Shown here: piece by piece, positions 38,665 through 46,910 of the stretch
Layout of the letters: each line of letters starts with the position of its first letter
Numbering within the stretch: the first letter of the stretch is position 1
Assembly: GCF_900167975.1 (NCBI RefSeq)
Contig: NZ_FUZU01000001.1
Span: 1,832,580-1,896,579, forward strand
Origin: Ohtaekwangia koreensis
GTDB taxonomy: Bacteria > Bacteroidota > Bacteroidia > Cytophagales > Cyclobacteriaceae
Reading direction: 5' to 3'
DNA: 64,000 nucleotides
Position numbers and translations under genes: made by a program
The notes under the pieces: generated by a model
Told to the model about the DNA's origin: nothing
Seen by the model: the letters and a program-made list of their open reading frames with translations, nothing else
The model's database searches: none

Positions 38665-39669
38665 ATGAAAGCATTACAATTAACAACGCCCGGTTCCCTG
38701 CAGGGAATAGAATGGAAAGAAACACCAATGCCCGCTATAGGTGATTACGATGTGCTGGTACGCATCAAAGCTACTGCGATCAATTATCGTGACTACGCTT
38801 TTATTACGGGTCGCTATCCGCTTGTGAAACCACTACCCGTAATTCTTGGATCGGATGCGGTCGGTATTGTTGAACGTACAGGAAGTAAAGTAACACGTTT
38901 TGCTACTGGCGATACCGTGATCAGCTTGTTGCGTCAGCGTTGGTATGGAGGAAAGTTTGATGCCTATAAGGCTTCACTGCAATTGGGAGCATCGGTTGAT
39001 GGTGTTTTTTCGGAGTACACTTCCTTTCATGAACAGAGTTTGGCCAAGGCACCGACTACACTTTCATTGGAGGAAGCGGCCACTGTTCCAACGGCCGGGC
39101 TAACAGCTTTTCGGGTGCTCACACAATCCGGCATTCAGCCTGGCGATTCAATATTGATCCAGGGAACAGGTGGTGTATCGCTATATGCACTGCAACTGGC
39201 CAAGCGCATGGGCTTTCAAACCATCGTAACGACTGGGAAAACTGAGAATGAAGAATTTTTAAAACAGCTTGGCGCGGATAAAATCATCAACTATAAAACA
39301 ACGCCAGACTGGTATAAGCAGGTTCTTGATCTGACACAAGGACGTGGTGTCGATCTGGTGATCGATGTGGCCGGAGGTACTTCGGTGCAGCAGTCTGTTT
39401 TTGCAACGGCTATAAATGGCCAGGTGGCGTTGATCGGATTTTTAGAAGATACACAAACATCGATAGACCTTGTGAGTGTAATCAGACGAAACATCACCTT
39501 GCGTGCCTATACAACAGGCAGTCGTGAAGACCTTGAACAGTTTGTTAAATTTTTGGAAGTTAATCCTGTACGACCGGTGATTGCAGGTATATATAACGAC
39601 TATATGACGGCCTTTAAAGTTTTTGAAGGGAATAAAACTCCGGGCAAGATCATCGTAACGATACCTTGA
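38665..39669 (+). CDS. Zinc-independent medium-chain NAD(P)-dependent oxidoreductase
   Basis: A 334-residue member of the MDR (alcohol dehydrogenase/quinone reductase) superfamily. The N-terminal GroES-like domain has INYRDYAFITGRYP and PVILGSDAVGIVERTG; where zinc alcohol dehydrogenases carry the catalytic cysteine and histidine, this protein has NYRD, so a metal-free quinone or enone reductase type is likely. The Rossmann motif is GTGGVSLYALQLAK (about 167-180). Conserved GRGVDLVIDVAGG and a C-terminal GKIIVTIP complete the family pattern. The LysR gene on its other side is its likely regulator. The substrate cannot be given. Confidence 0.88.
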   Translation: MKALQLTTPGSLQGIEWKETPMPAIGDYDVLVRIKATAINYRDYAFITGRYPLVKPLPVILGSDAVGIVERTGSKVTRFATGDTVISLLRQRWYGGKFDAYKASLQLGASVDGVFSEYTSFHEQSLAKAPTTLSLEEAATVPTAGLTAFRVLTQSGIQPGDSILIQGTGGVSLYALQLAKRMGFQTIVTTGKTENEEFLKQLGADKIINYKTTPDWYKQVLDLTQGRGVDLVIDVAGGTSVQQSVFATAINGQVALIGFLEDTQTSIDLVSVIRRNITLRAYTTGSREDLEQFVKFLEVNPVRPVIAGIYNDYMTAFKVFEGNKTPGKIIVTIP

Positions 39670-39695
39670 GCTTCCCGGTTGAAGAATGGGAAGTT

Positions 39696-39728
39696 ACAGT
39701 TCATCAGGGATGTTCTACAGTTCAGTAA
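39696..39728. promoter_or_regulatory. Direct repeats ACAGTTC spaced 21 bp, upstream of hydrolase
   Basis: ACAGTTC occurs at 39696-39702 and again at 39717-39723, exactly 21 bases apart; the second is extended to TACAGTTCAGTAA. The same pair with the same spacing occurs upstream of the TonB receptor at 40627-40659. The second copy is 78 bases from the hydrolase ATG. Two helical turns between direct repeats is the layout of AraC-type sites. Confidence 0.5.
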
Positions 39729-39805
39729 AGCCTTTTTGAAGAAGCGGGATGGAAGGTGAATTTTTGGTTCATAATTCACATGACCAAAACAAAATCACAT
39801 CCCAT

Positions 39806-40603
39806 ATGAAATCATTCGCTTTGCTTCTGCTGGTAACATTCCTGAACTTTTCTTTTGCGTTCGCGCAGTTCGATGATAAATTTTACTATCCGGTTACCGC
39901 CTGGAAACCGATGGAAGGTATATCATTTGAAGAAGTTACCCTCACCACGGATACCGTAAAGCTCAGTGGAATTTTCCTGAAACCTGTCGGTACTCCCAAA
40001 GCCACTATATTATTTTTGCATGGAGCCGGTGGTAATGTTACCAGCTATGCCTTCATGACCAAGCCGTTAGTAGATAAAGGCTTCCAGGTTTTTATGATCG
40101 ACTTTCGCGGATACGGTAAATCTACCGGCAAGCCGACTCACCTGAACATTGCCAGGGACGGACAATTTGTATTTGATTACCTCATCAGCCGTAAGGAAGT
40201 AAAAAATACAAAGCTGATCCTTTTCGGAGCTTCCATCGGCACGCAGATCGCAACCAAACTTGCCAAAGACAACGCTGATAAAGTTCAAGCACTCGTGCTG
40301 GATGGCCCCATGACTTCATTTACAGATATAGCCTTGGCCTATGCTCCGGCAGAACAACATGCTATGATCAAGCAATACCTGGTATCGCCTTATACTGCTA
40401 AAGAAGATATCAAATCAGTTGCTGCTCCCAAGCTGATCGTTCACAGCAAAGAAGACAAAGAAGTTCCCATCGCAGGTGCTGAGGTGGTATATAATAACGC
40501 TACCGGACAAAAAGAATTCTGGGTATATCAGGGTGGACACCTGGAGGCGATGAAAGTAAATCCGGATACCTATATATCCAAGATCGAAGCACTGCTAAAG
40601 TAA
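39806..40603 (+). CDS. Secreted alpha/beta hydrolase
   Basis: A 265-residue serine hydrolase. The ATG at 39806 is chosen because it starts a signal peptide, MKSFALLLLVTFLNFSFAFA, cut before QFDDK; a longer frame upstream would bury it. Motifs: HGAGGN oxyanion loop (about 73-78), DFRGYGKSTG (about 97-106), nucleophile elbow GASIG with S143, an acidic HSKEDKEVP near 215, and GGHLEA with the catalytic histidine near 250. The fold matches the BAAT/dienelactone-like group of peptidase or esterase relatives; the substrate is unknown. The upstream direct repeats are shared with the TonB receptor that follows 121 bases later, suggesting common control. Confidence 0.85.
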   Translation: MKSFALLLLVTFLNFSFAFAQFDDKFYYPVTAWKPMEGISFEEVTLTTDTVKLSGIFLKPVGTPKATILFLHGAGGNVTSYAFMTKPLVDKGFQVFMIDFRGYGKSTGKPTHLNIARDGQFVFDYLISRKEVKNTKLILFGASIGTQIATKLAKDNADKVQALVLDGPMTSFTDIALAYAPAEQHAMIKQYLVSPYTAKEDIKSVAAPKLIVHSKEDKEVPIAGAEVVYNNATGQKEFWVYQGGHLEAMKVNPDTYISKIEALLK

Positions 40604-40626
40604 TTTTTTTTCAGGATGAGCTTTTA

Positions 40627-40659
40627 ACAGTTCGTCCTGATGGTTTTACAGTTCAGTAA
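40627..40659. promoter_or_regulatory. Direct repeats ACAGTTC spaced 21 bp, upstream of TonB receptor
   Basis: ACAGTTC at 40627-40633 and 40648-40654, with the same 21-base period and the same 13-base extension TACAGTTCAGTAA as at 39716-39728. The first half also overlaps an imperfect hairpin, TCAGGATGA with TTCGTCCTGA, that could terminate the hydrolase transcript, so a terminator role for part of this sequence is possible. Confidence 0.5.
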
Positions 40660-40724
40660 CTCATTTTTTAAAAAGCTCTTCACTCCGCCAATCTTTACCC
40701 TGTAATCGAATATAAGATCCCTCT

Positions 40725-42878
40725 ATGAAAATACTCTACAGCATTCTGTTAACATTCATCGCACTCACGGGCTATGCGCAAACTAAAATTTCCGGCAAGG
40801 TTGTGGACGAACGTGGTGCCGGTATACCATTGGCCAATGTAATCCTGGTCGATACCTATGATGGCACAAGCTCCGATACGGAAGGTAACTTTGAGTTCAC
40901 GACTACAGAAACCGGCACCAAAATTCTGCTTGTGAAATTTGTAGGCTATAAAGACTCCCAGCATGAAGTAGTGCTTGAAGGCAAGCCGGTTACTGTCACT
41001 GTTCAGCTGGAAGAAATGATCAATGAGCTTGAAGCGGTTATGATCACAGCCGGAGCGTTTGCCGCCAGTGATGAATCGCGAAGAACTGTTTTCAAAGCGG
41101 TAGATATAGCCACCACAGCAGGCGCTACTGCAGATATAGCAGGTGCCTTGAATACATTGCCAGGTACACAAAAAGTAGGCGAGAGCGGAAGACTGTTTGT
41201 GCGCGGAGGCGATGGCACAGAAGCAAAGACCTTCATTGATGGTTTGCTTGTGCTCGATGCTTATAGTCCTTCTGCACCCAACACACCTTCACGTGGTCGT
41301 TTTCTGCCATTTATGTTTAAGGGTACAAGCTTTAGTACCGGTGGATATTCTGCAGAATACGGGCAGGCTCTTTCATCCGCGCTGGCGTTGGATTCAAAAG
41401 ATAAAGCGGAGATGACGCGCACAGATATAGGTATACTTTCTGTAGGTGGTGACATCACGCATACACAGGCGTGGGAGCGCGGTTCGATTATCGGCAAGAT
41501 TCAGTATACCAATATTCGTCCATACTTCGGGCTGATCAACCAGGAGATCGATTGGGAGAAGCCTCCGGTTTCGATCGAGGGAAGCGGTGCCTTCCGTCAA
41601 CAGGTTGGTAAAGATGGAATGTTGAAAGTATATGGAAATTTCAATCACGCCAATTACTCTATATACCAGCATAGCATCGATGACTATAATTCAAAATTTC
41701 TCTATGACCTCACCAATAATTATCGTTACCTCAACGGATTTTATAAAGAAGCATTGAACGACAACTGGATCGTGCGGGGCGGTGTATCTTATACGTATCA
41801 GGAGAATGACGCGATGGTAGATGACGATAATATTGTAGAAACAGAAAAGGGTGTTCATGCAAAAACAGTTTTTGAAGGATCGTTGTCCGATAAAGTAGAA
41901 TTGAAAACAGGAGTGGAGCTGATTCAACGGACGTACAATCAGCAGTTCACGTTTGATGATGGCAGTAACCTGACCCGTGCCTTTGATGAAGTGATCGCTG
42001 CCGGGTTTGCAGAAGCCGATATATATACCAGCAACAAGTTTGTCACCCGGGCCGGAGCACGTTTCGAATACAACAACTTAATGGATCAGTTCTCAGTTGA
42101 TCCACGTATTTCACTGGCCTATAAAACAGGGACGTCAAGCCAGGTGTCATTTGCTTATGGTAAATTTCGCCAGACTGCTAAAAATGAACTCGTGCGTGTA
42201 AACACCACGTTGGATCCTGAGAAAGCCGAGCATTTTATTCTGAACTACCAGCGGATCGAAAACAATCGCACGTTTCGCATTGAGACTTACTATAAAAAGT
42301 ATGATGACCTCGTGAAGTATGTAAATAACGATGCATCTATACTAAATAACGCTGGTAACGGATATGCGAAAGGAATTGAATTGTTCTGGCGCGATAACCG
42401 CTCGCTGCGCAATACGGACTATTGGATCTCGTACTCGTTTCTCGATACCAAACGCGACTATCTGAACTATCCATACAAAGCAACCCCTACATTTGCTTCG
42501 AAGCATAATTTCTCTGCAGTATATAAATACTTTGTACAAGCCATCAATAGCCAATTAGGATTTACCTATTCCTATACCTCAGGCCGTCCGTACAATAATC
42601 CCAATGCCGGTAAATTTAATAACGGCAAGACACCAGTATATAGCGACCTGAGTTTTAACTGGAGTTACCTGCCCAAACCGTATCTGATCGTTTACCTGTC
42701 GTGTACCAATTTATTGGGCAGAGATAACATCTTCGGTTACGAATATAGCACGGAACAAAACGCGAACGGTATATACAACAGCCGTCCCGTTCGCCAGGCT
42801 GCACCACGATTTCTTTTCCTGGGCATCTTCATTACGCTATCAAAAGATAAATCGGTGAATCAATTGCCGAGCCTGTAA
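40725..42878 (+). CDS. TonB-dependent receptor with carboxypeptidase-like N-terminal domain
   Basis: A 717-residue outer-membrane transporter. The signal peptide ends at TGYAQ (about 19). A carboxypeptidase-regulatory-like domain (about 20-100, GKVVDERGAGIPLANVILVDT, with the core GIPLANVILVDT) is followed by a plug domain (about 120-230) with LPGTQKVGESGRLFVRGGDG, where VRGGDG is typical, and then barrel strands ending in an aromatic-rich segment. It is smaller than SusC-type receptors and no SusD gene is adjacent, so carbohydrate uptake is not indicated; metal chelates or other small molecules are possible. The direct repeats upstream match those of the secreted hydrolase. Confidence 0.9.
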   Translation: MKILYSILLTFIALTGYAQTKISGKVVDERGAGIPLANVILVDTYDGTSSDTEGNFEFTTTETGTKILLVKFVGYKDSQHEVVLEGKPVTVTVQLEEMINELEAVMITAGAFAASDESRRTVFKAVDIATTAGATADIAGALNTLPGTQKVGESGRLFVRGGDGTEAKTFIDGLLVLDAYSPSAPNTPSRGRFLPFMFKGTSFSTGGYSAEYGQALSSALALDSKDKAEMTRTDIGILSVGGDITHTQAWERGSIIGKIQYTNIRPYFGLINQEIDWEKPPVSIEGSGAFRQQVGKDGMLKVYGNFNHANYSIYQHSIDDYNSKFLYDLTNNYRYLNGFYKEALNDNWIVRGGVSYTYQENDAMVDDDNIVETEKGVHAKTVFEGSLSDKVELKTGVELIQRTYNQQFTFDDGSNLTRAFDEVIAAGFAEADIYTSNKFVTRAGARFEYNNLMDQFSVDPRISLAYKTGTSSQVSFAYGKFRQTAKNELVRVNTTLDPEKAEHFILNYQRIENNRTFRIETYYKKYDDLVKYVNNDASILNNAGNGYAKGIELFWRDNRSLRNTDYWISYSFLDTKRDYLNYPYKATPTFASKHNFSAVYKYFVQAINSQLGFTYSYTSGRPYNNPNAGKFNNGKTPVYSDLSFNWSYLPKPYLIVYLSCTNLLGRDNIFGYEYSTEQNANGIYNSRPVRQAAPRFLFLGIFITLSKDKSVNQLPSL

Positions 42879-42944
42879 CAGCATCGGTGCAAATCATATA
42901 GTATATCCTTTAAACGATCCTTAAAATTTAAAACAACCTAAAAA

Positions 42945-43598
42945 ATGAAAACATTAAACATCATCCCGGTTCTGATTGCGGTAGTGATTATCCTATTGTC
43001 CAATGCTGTATTTGCCAATGACGATAAGTACACGGAGGCCATGCAAAAGAATATACAAGCGGTATATACAGCGCAAAGCATCCCCGATTATCAAACTGCT
43101 GTCAATGCCTTTGAGCGTATCGGAGCAGCGGAGAAAACAAAATGGGAGCCATTCTATTATGCATCCTTCGGCTATATCATGATGAGCAATCAGGAAAAAG
43201 ATGGCGCGAAGAAAGATGCGTACCTCGACCAGGCTACCACAGCGTTGAGTAAGGCGAAAGAGATTGTTCCAAATGAATCTGAAGTTATAGCACTTGAAGG
43301 TTTTATATATATGATTCGTGTTTCTGTAGACCCGGCATCACGAGGTCAGCAATTTGCAGGGCTTTCCATACAGGTTCTGAATAAAGCTGTTGAGATCAAT
43401 CCTAATAATCCGCGCGCCCTGGCATTGTTAGCACAAATGCAATATGGCACAGCCCAGTTCTTTGGCTCCTCTACAGCAGAGGCATGCGCAACCGCGAACA
43501 ATGCAATAGAGAAATTTACTACATTCAAATCCGAAAATCCGCTCGCGCCACAGTGGGGAAAACAAATGGCAGACGGGATGAAGGGGAAATGTAAATAA
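42945..43598 (+). CDS. Periplasmic TPR-like protein
   Basis: A 217-residue exported protein: the signal peptide ends in SNAVFA (about 25). The mature part consists of paired helices like tetratricopeptide repeats, for example the stretch with ALSKAKEIVPNESEVIALEG and the later one with LNKAVEINPNNPRALALLAQ (about 95-175). Two cysteines (in EACAT and the C-terminal GKCK) could form a disulfide. No catalytic motif is visible. It lies between the TonB receptor and a DoxX-like protein on the same strand, 66 and 69 bases away. Probably a scaffold protein in the periplasm; the partner is unknown. Confidence 0.75.
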   Translation: MKTLNIIPVLIAVVIILLSNAVFANDDKYTEAMQKNIQAVYTAQSIPDYQTAVNAFERIGAAEKTKWEPFYYASFGYIMMSNQEKDGAKKDAYLDQATTALSKAKEIVPNESEVIALEGFIYMIRVSVDPASRGQQFAGLSIQVLNKAVEINPNNPRALALLAQMQYGTAQFFGSSTAEACATANNAIEKFTTFKSENPLAPQWGKQMADGMKGKCK

Positions 43599-43667
43599 GC
43601 AGCCTCATCATTCAAGGCTCCAAAACTATATATAGCGATCAATGTTGGTATCCAATTTTTATAGACT

Positions 43668-44141
43668 ATGGCACCTTTAATTGTATTGATTGGTTCGTAT
43701 TTTTTGTTCTGGTTGGGTAACCGGTATATCGTCAAGGGGAAATTCTCCATGAGTATTATCGGGCGGGTTTCCCTGGCGTTGATGTTGATGATGACCGGCT
43801 CTGCGCATTTCTTTAAAACCGAAGTAATGATGCAATCAATGCCGGATTTCTTCCCTTATAAAGAGGGACTGGTATATTTTACGGGTGTTGTTGAATTACT
43901 GGCAGCGGTTGGTTTGGTGATAGATCGCACGGCTAAATTTACCAGTATCATGCTGATCATTTTCTTAGTATGCATTTTGCCTGCGAACATCATTGGCTCT
44001 CTGAAACGGGTAGAACTGGGAGGGATGGAGAACGGACCTATATACTTGTTCTTTCGCGTACCACTTCAGCTGTTCTTTATCTGGTGGACTTACTTCTTCG
44101 GAATACGGTTAGAGGCTAAAGGCTCGAAACTCAAAGCTTAA
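43668..44141 (+). CDS. DoxX-like membrane protein
   Basis: A 157-residue inner-membrane protein with four predicted helices (about 3-18, 28-48, 65-85, 95-112, with a fifth hydrophobic segment near 128-148). The motif ALMLMMTGSAHFFKT and the stretch FTGVVELLAAVGLVIDR are characteristic of the DoxX-like family. The function of the group is poorly known; some members act in thiosulfate oxidation or in redox stress. It is 69 bases after the TPR-like gene and 18 before the next membrane protein, apparently in one operon with a LytS/LytTR pair. Confidence 0.72.
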   Translation: MAPLIVLIGSYFLFWLGNRYIVKGKFSMSIIGRVSLALMLMMTGSAHFFKTEVMMQSMPDFFPYKEGLVYFTGVVELLAAVGLVIDRTAKFTSIMLIIFLVCILPANIIGSLKRVELGGMENGPIYLFFRVPLQLFFIWWTYFFGIRLEAKGSKLKA

Positions 44142-44159
44142 TTTATAAACATTTATAGT

Positions 44160-44567
44160 ATGACAGCCGAATCAAAATTGATGTGTGGAGTGATTCTGAT
44201 TACGATTCCCTCCATAGAGTATGGAGGATATTTTTTGTTGAATGTATTGTCGGGCAATCTCAGGAAAGTTGAGCTTAATGGCTTTCAGAAAGCGATGTTC
44301 CGGGCAGGCCATGCGCATGCAGGTGTTATCGTCATCTTGTCGTTGATCTGTCAATTGCTGGCAGACCATACAGCCCTACCGTTGCAACTCACCTGGTTTG
44401 CAAGAGCATCCGTTCCAACGTCAGCGTTGCTGATCTCGGGAGGATTTTTCTTTTCAGCGATGGACAAAGATGCCACGCGACCGAATAAACTCATTGCTTT
44501 AATTTACTTCGGCGCGTTGCTATTGGCAGCAGGTCTTATTACGTTAGGGGTTGGGTTACTATTATAA
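44160..44567 (+). CDS. Small four-helix membrane protein with GHAHAG motif
   Basis: A 135-residue inner-membrane protein with four hydrophobic helices (about 8-30, 50-68, 82-100, 112-134). I do not recognise a named family. The conserved-looking motif G50-H51-A52-H53-A54-G55 at the start of the second helix could bind a metal or heme, but that is inference. Only 18 bases separate it from genes on both sides (DoxX-like and LytS-like), so it is part of the operon and could act with them. Confidence 0.65.
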   Translation: MTAESKLMCGVILITIPSIEYGGYFLLNVLSGNLRKVELNGFQKAMFRAGHAHAGVIVILSLICQLLADHTALPLQLTWFARASVPTSALLISGGFFFSAMDKDATRPNKLIALIYFGALLLAAGLITLGVGLLL

Positions 44568-44585
44568 AGTAACGCACGCATTGCT

Positions 44586-45599
44586 ATGGCCATCAACCGG
44601 AGTCTGGTTATTAAGGAAATGAAAAGTGTTGTTGTTCTGATCATCCTCGGGATGCTGTTTGCATGGACAGGGTTGGGATGTAATGAATGCACTTTTAATT
44701 CACCACGTTTCTGGAAGATTGGTTCATTGAATGCTTTGATGTGGGTAGCGCTTTGGAAAGGCAATTCCTATTTAGCCGATTTTATATCCTGGAAATGGTC
44801 GTGGATTAAATTTCCAATGACGCGCTTTGTAGTTGGGCTCGTTGTTACAATTATATACTCGTTGGCCGCTATGTATGGCATCATCGCTTTGTACTCGTGG
44901 AGCATGAAAGTAGCCATAAACTATAGCACCGGGTACTCTATTCTTATTACGATTATAATTTCCTTGTTTATGCACGGAAGAGAATTTTTAATTAACTGGC
45001 GCCAGGTCGCCATTGATGCGGAGCGCCTGCAGAAGGAAAATATAGCAGCACACTATGAAAGTCTGAAGAGTCAGATCAATCCTCACTTTCTGTTTAATAC
45101 ATTGAATGTACTCACCAATGTAGTATATGAAGATCAGGATAAAGCTGCCAAGTTCATTAAGCAACTTTCAGAAGTATACCGTTATGTGTTGGACACACGC
45201 GACCGCGAAGTTGTGCCGCTGGAAGAAGAGCTGAAGTTTCTGTCGTCTTATTTATTCTTGCAACAGATACGGTTTGCCGATAAGCTTAAACTTAATATTC
45301 AGCTGGAAGGCGTGAAAAGTATGGTGGCTCCGCTTGTATTGCAAATGCTGATTGAAAATGCGATCAAACATAATATAGTTTCAGAAGAAAATCCGCTTGC
45401 CATCAGCGTATATACTTCCGGTAATTTTATTGTGGTGGAAAATAATCTGCAAAAGAAAATGGGGTTCAATGACGATTCAACAGGTATAGGTCTTAATAAC
45501 ATTTGCAAGCGATATGAATTTTTGAGCAACACAAAAGTAGAGGTCATTCAAAATGAAAAATTTATAGTGAAGCTTCCTGTTATTCCCGTTCAAGCATGA
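44586..45599 (+). CDS. LytS-type sensor histidine kinase
   Basis: A 337-residue membrane sensor kinase of the LytS/YehU class. There are four N-terminal helices (about 12-130), with no extracytoplasmic sensor domain of note. The kinase core begins with SQINPHFLFNTLNVLTN (about 163-179), where H167 is the phosphorylated histidine. The ATP-binding part has QMLIENAIKHNI and GIGLNNICKRY. A CxxxC pattern (GCNEC, 31-35) near the first helix is unusual and might be redox active. The start ATG is 18 bases after the preceding gene; its last codons overlap the response regulator by 4 bases. Confidence 0.92.
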   Translation: MAINRSLVIKEMKSVVVLIILGMLFAWTGLGCNECTFNSPRFWKIGSLNALMWVALWKGNSYLADFISWKWSWIKFPMTRFVVGLVVTIIYSLAAMYGIIALYSWSMKVAINYSTGYSILITIIISLFMHGREFLINWRQVAIDAERLQKENIAAHYESLKSQINPHFLFNTLNVLTNVVYEDQDKAAKFIKQLSEVYRYVLDTRDREVVPLEEELKFLSSYLFLQQIRFADKLKLNIQLEGVKSMVAPLVLQMLIENAIKHNIVSEENPLAISVYTSGNFIVVENNLQKKMGFNDDSTGIGLNNICKRYEFLSNTKVEVIQNEKFIVKLPVIPVQA

Positions 45600-46357
45600 A
45601 TGTACTGATAGTAGAGGACGAGCCGCAGGCAGCACAACGGTTGGAGACGCTTGTAAAAAGCATGGAACCATCGGTGACTATAGTAAATAAGATTGACACC
45701 GTGAAGCGGGCAGTACACTGGTTGCAGAACAACCCGGCTCCTGACTTGATCTTTATGGACATCCAACTGGCGGATGGTATCAGCTTTATGATCTTTGAGC
45801 AATGTACCATTAAGTCACCTGTAATTTTTACGACAGCCTATGATGAATACGCGTTGAAAGCCTTCAAGGTAAACAGCATCGATTATATACTGAAGCCAGT
45901 GGACAAGGATGAACTCGCTGCTGCCTTTGTAAAGTTCAAGACGTTAACACGGCAGGAACCGGATACCAAATCGTTGCTCAGTAACATCGAGCAAACCATT
46001 CAGATGCTGACAAAAAAACATAAGTCACGTTTTGTCATCAAGGTAGGGGAGCATTTAAAAACTGTAGAGGTCGAAAATATACTTTACTTCTATAGCCAGG
46101 ACAAGACTACATTTTGCTGCACATCAGATAATCGTAACCTGATCCTTGACTATACATTAGAGCAATTGGAAGAGATGCTGGATCCTGCACGGTTTTTCAG
46201 AATAAACCGGAAGTATTGCATCGCGGCCAACGCGATACAGGATATAATAAGCCATACCAACAGTCGGCTGAAGCTGGTTTTAAAAGGCTCGCAGGACAAT
46301 GATATTATTGTAGCACGTGAACGCGTGCAGGAGTTTAAAGACTGGTTGGACAACTGA
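45596..46357 (+). CDS. LytTR family response regulator
   Basis: A 253-residue DNA-binding response regulator. The receiver domain (1-120) has acidic residues E7 and D8 and the phosphoacceptor D55 in LIFMDIQLADG, plus a conserved lysine in ILKPVDKDEL. The C-terminal LytTR domain (about 145-250) contains RFVIKVGEHLKTVEVENILYFYS and FFRINRKYCIA. It overlaps the kinase gene by 4 bases (ATGA), so the two are a cognate pair. Its binding sites cannot be located here with confidence. Confidence 0.94.
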   Translation: MNVLIVEDEPQAAQRLETLVKSMEPSVTIVNKIDTVKRAVHWLQNNPAPDLIFMDIQLADGISFMIFEQCTIKSPVIFTTAYDEYALKAFKVNSIDYILKPVDKDELAAAFVKFKTLTRQEPDTKSLLSNIEQTIQMLTKKHKSRFVIKVGEHLKTVEVENILYFYSQDKTTFCCTSDNRNLILDYTLEQLEEMLDPARFFRINRKYCIAANAIQDIISHTNSRLKLVLKGSQDNDIIVARERVQEFKDWLDN

Positions 46358-46367
46358 GTCTCGCTTA

Positions 46368-46772
46368 CTAATTCTGATTGATCAGTTTTTTGAGATCTTC
46401 AATATCAGTTTGCTTCAACGGCTTGGTGATGTATTGGATCACATTCTTGTTTTCAAATACAAGGTCACGGTCTTTCATATTGTTTGAGCTTGTCAGCACA
46501 ACGATCCGTGATTTTGATGTTACCTTTTCGGGTAGGTCCATGAATGTTTTCAGGAAAGAGAAGCCATCCGTTTCAGGCATGTTCAGGTCCAGGAAGATGA
46601 TGTCTGGAGCAGGTTCGCCATTCATGTTTTTCAGCCAGTCAAGTGCTTCATTTGCTGACTTGTAGAGTACAAGTTGGTTCGAGAAGTTGTACACTTCGAG
46701 GAATCTCCGCTGAATGAACAGGTCGATATCGCTGTCGTCTATCAGGAGTGTTTTATCAACTAATCTTGCCAT
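46368..46772 (-). CDS. Stand-alone receiver domain
   Basis: A 134-residue single receiver domain without an output domain. Acidic pair D12-D13 in LLIDDSD, phosphoacceptor D62 in IIFLDLNMPETDG, a threonine-serine pair in VVLTSSNN (94-95) and K117 in ITKPLK are all present, so it should be phosphorylatable. The ATG at 46772 is chosen since the family N-terminus begins with a short KTLLIDDSD; a longer frame reaches 46841 but adds a non-conserved segment. It converges on the LytTR regulator with 10 bases between stops, and its upstream side faces the lipoprotein gene. The cognate kinase is unknown. Confidence 0.9.
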   Translation of the reverse strand: MARLVDKTLLIDDSDIDLFIQRRFLEVYNFSNQLVLYKSANEALDWLKNMNGEPAPDIIFLDLNMPETDGFSFLKTFMDLPEKVTSKSRIVVLTSSNNMKDRDLVFENKNVIQYITKPLKQTDIEDLKKLINQN

Positions 46773-46816
46773 AACATTTTTACAATGTGCATAATTAAAC
46801 TTACTAAAAAGTAACC

Positions 46817-46878
46817 GAAGGATGAAAAAATTACCTGCCATCCTTCAAAATTAATTTTCATACACATGAAAAATGTGT
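46817..46878. promoter_or_regulatory. Inverted repeats and -7 element between divergent genes
   Basis: Three structures occupy the gap between receiver and lipoprotein genes. GAAGGATG (46817-46824) pairs with CATCCTTC (46839-46846). On the minus strand TAATTTTG (46846-46853) matches TAnnTTTG and could start the receiver transcript. ACACAT (46862-46867) pairs with ATGTGT (46873-46878). The dyads may be operators for one or both genes. Confidence 0.4.
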
Positions 46879-46910
46879 TAAACTTGGAACTCAAAACCTA
46901 AGCTTCACAT

